Of a DNA stretch of 64,000 nt, positions 62,590 to 64,000 are shown piece after piece (position 1 is the stretch's first letter; each line of letters opens with the position of its first letter). A model generated the notes under the pieces. The model was given only the letters and a program-made list of their open reading frames with translations. It did no database searches and was not told the DNA's origin. This stretch comes from JAUIAI01 sp045106815 (GTDB lineage: Bacteria; Pseudomonadota; Gammaproteobacteria; Burkholderiales; Burkholderiaceae_E): assembly GCA_045106815.1 (NCBI GenBank), contig JBGCFG010000056.1, positions 74,119-138,118 on the forward strand, written 5' to 3'. Made by a program: the position numbers and the translations under genes.

Positions 62590-63459
62590 ATGCAAACCAC
62601 TTGTTTTGAACTCACGATTGAAAACCAGATCGCGCACATCGTGATGTCTCGCCCGGACAAACGTAACGCGATGATTCGTGAATTCTGGGAAGAACTGCCG
62701 CAACTCATCAAACAAATTGACAGCCAGTCTCTGGCACGAGTAATCGTCATCTCGTCTACGGGGCCGCATTTCACGAGCGGTATTGATGTCAATATGTTTG
62801 CCCAGCATGGCGCGGCCGCAGACGGTCCTGACAAGCAGCGCGAAAAGCGTATCCAGCATGGTGCTGACTTTTATTCCCGTGTGAAAGAAATGCAGCAGAC
62901 CTTTTCTACTTTAGAAGACTGCCGGGTGCCCGTCCTCGCTGCGATTCAGGGCGGCTGTATTGGCGGCGGCGTTGATCTCATCACGGCATGCTGCATGCGT
63001 TACATGACTGAAGACGCGTTTCTCACCATCTATGAAACCAACATTGGCATGACGGCCGACGTCGGTACCTTTCCCCGTCTGGCCAAGCTAATTCCTGAGG
63101 GCATTGTGCGAGAACTCGCCTATACCGGGCGCAGAATGCCAGCAGCCGAGGCTCGATCGGTAGGCCTGATCAATGGCGTCTTTCCCGATCAGGCCAGCAT
63201 GCTGGAAGCTGTGATGAAAACAGCAACAGAGATTGCCTCCAAGGCGCCGATGGCCGTCTACGGTTGCAAGAAAATGATCACGCATGCACGTGACAACACA
63301 ACAGCGTCTACGCTTGACTACGTGGGCATCTGGAACGCGAGCTTCCTGAGCATTGAAGAGATCGGTGAGGCTATGCAGGCCAAGCAAGAAAAACGCGCAC
63401 CTCAATTCGCTAATCTGCCTGCAATGGCCGGGGTGATTGGCAACAAAAACGAGTCGTGA
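62590..63459 (+). CDS. Dienoyl-CoA isomerase-like crotonase
   Basis: This 289-residue crotonase has RPDKRNAMIREFWEEL, SGIDVNMFAQ, GGCIGGGVDLITACCMRY and IYETNIGMTADVGTFPRL. The Glu and Asp of YETNIGMTAD are eight residues apart, as are Glu196 and Asp204 of the rat delta3,5-delta2,4-dienoyl-CoA isomerase. So this is probably a dienoyl-CoA isomerase acting on unsaturated acyl-CoAs from the acyl-CoA dehydrogenases. Last gene of the operon. Confidence 0.83.
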   Translation: MQTTCFELTIENQIAHIVMSRPDKRNAMIREFWEELPQLIKQIDSQSLARVIVISSTGPHFTSGIDVNMFAQHGAAADGPDKQREKRIQHGADFYSRVKEMQQTFSTLEDCRVPVLAAIQGGCIGGGVDLITACCMRYMTEDAFLTIYETNIGMTADVGTFPRLAKLIPEGIVRELAYTGRRMPAAEARSVGLINGVFPDQASMLEAVMKTATEIASKAPMAVYGCKKMITHARDNTTASTLDYVGIWNASFLSIEEIGEAMQAKQEKRAPQFANLPAMAGVIGNKNES

Positions 63460-63500
63460 TGCGATCTGTGATCAAGTGCACATGCTAAGCGTGCGCTTTG

Positions 63501-63611
63501 TCACGGGTTTTTCATCAGCCAGGCTTGCCACTCATCGGCCGACACCATCGATCGGTAAACACCAGCCGTTGGAACCGACTTTAATTTGATCAGCGTGGGT
63601 TCTTGGTCACA
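63501..63611 (-). pseudogene. Possible gene remnant on the minus strand
   Basis: A 36-codon open stretch ends VYRSMVSADEWQAWLMKNP at the TGA at 63501. It looks protein-like but begins right after a TAG and has no good start; an internal ATG gives only 15 codons. It may be the C-terminal scrap of a lost gene, or chance. Otherwise the 63460-63642 gap is empty. Confidence 0.25.
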
Positions 63612-63642
63612 CTAGACCTTGATCTTTTTTCCGCGTTGAGGT

Positions 63643-63996
63643 TTGTCGGTGGCAAACGGCCTTTTACAACTTGGCTTGTTCTTAATCATGTTCGCACTTC
63701 CGTGCGGCCTGTTTTTGCTATCGACGCTTGTCGCGGAAGAGCTACGTGACTTCTTTGAATCAAGTGCCCTTTCGGCTCTGGCTCATTTACTCAGCACCCT
63801 GGCCCTCGGCTACGGCATAGTCGAACTAAGCCGCACGCTATTCACCGCGGCACAGTTCTATCACTTCGGCCTGATCATCGACATCGGTTGCGCGCTATTT
63901 GCGCTAGCTTGGTTGCTTGGCGTCAATGGCTGCCTATACGGCGACCAGGCACCGCATAAGCGCATTAGCGCCCGCGGCATCAAGCGATACCGATAA
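63643..63996 (+). CDS. Small membrane protein of unknown function
   Basis: This 117-residue protein has three likely membrane segments (QLGLFLIMFALPCGLFLLS, LAHLLSTLALGYGIVEL and IIDIGCALFALAWLLGVNG) and a basic tail (HKRISARGIKRYR). The start is TTG at 63643 or GTG at 63649. No family recognised. It stands alone at the window edge. Confidence 0.5.
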   Translation: MSVANGLLQLGLFLIMFALPCGLFLLSTLVAEELRDFFESSALSALAHLLSTLALGYGIVELSRTLFTAAQFYHFGLIIDIGCALFALAWLLGVNGCLYGDQAPHKRISARGIKRYR

Positions 63997-64000
63997 GCGC

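Overview
The window reads as an ordinary chromosomal stretch of a Proteobacterium, probably Gamma- or Betaproteobacteria, with mid-range GC and densely packed genes. The signs are HexR/Zwf/Edd/Eda organisation with HexR-type operators, MaeB with a phosphotransacetylase tail, UbiD, MsrPQ, DUF1631, and leuA behind a leader-peptide attenuator. Gene and site calls rest on motifs and on recalled family knowledge; no searches were run. I saw no tRNA, rRNA, insertion sequence, prophage or CRISPR array.

Region by region. 1-6.2 kb holds a one-chain AdoMet decarboxylase/spermidine synthase fusion, rsmE, a YidB-like protein with a clear terminator, a secreted Sa-type RNase overlapping its barstar inhibitor, and a DUF1631 protein. 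6.2-14.7 kb is a central-carbon block: maeB, zwf-hexR, an SMP-30/gluconolactonase-type lactonase and edd-eda, tied together by HexR-like palindromes. 14.7-19.7 kb has a DUF364 protein, then leuA preceded by an 18-residue leucine-rich leader and an intrinsic terminator, with a molybdopterin oxidoreductase overlapping leuA. 19.7-28.9 kb is mixed: a secreted unknown, two LysR regulators, a VOC protein, a frameshifted flavin/ferredoxin-reductase gene, msrPQ, a cysteine hydrolase, a small anchored protein and metY.

28.9-39 kb is a zinc-acquisition island. One arm has an AztD-like lipoprotein, an outer-membrane barrel, a binding protein and a permease with no ATPase, followed by zrgA. The other arm is znuCB-zur diverging from znuA, followed by an unknown protein with a 2-oxoglutarate/Fe(II) oxygenase-like pattern. 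Two Fur-family genes and two different operator types are present. Histidine-rich segments recur in almost every exported protein here.

39-46.5 kb is a GntR-controlled cluster: a large FAD/Fe-S 2-hydroxyacid dehydrogenase facing a transaminase, a type III CoA-transferase and a second aminotransferase. Two identical 14-bp palindromes lie between the halves. 46.5-50.9 kb has a lytic transglycosylase, ubiD and dacB. 50.9-63.5 kb is a tightly packed apparent 12-gene catabolic operon: aconitase-type dehydratase pair, HyuB/HyuA, an isochorismatase-fold protein without the usual cysteine, a flavoprotein, two acyl-CoA dehydrogenases, two crotonases, a GST and a Rieske protein. Its substrate is not evident. 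The window ends with a small membrane protein.
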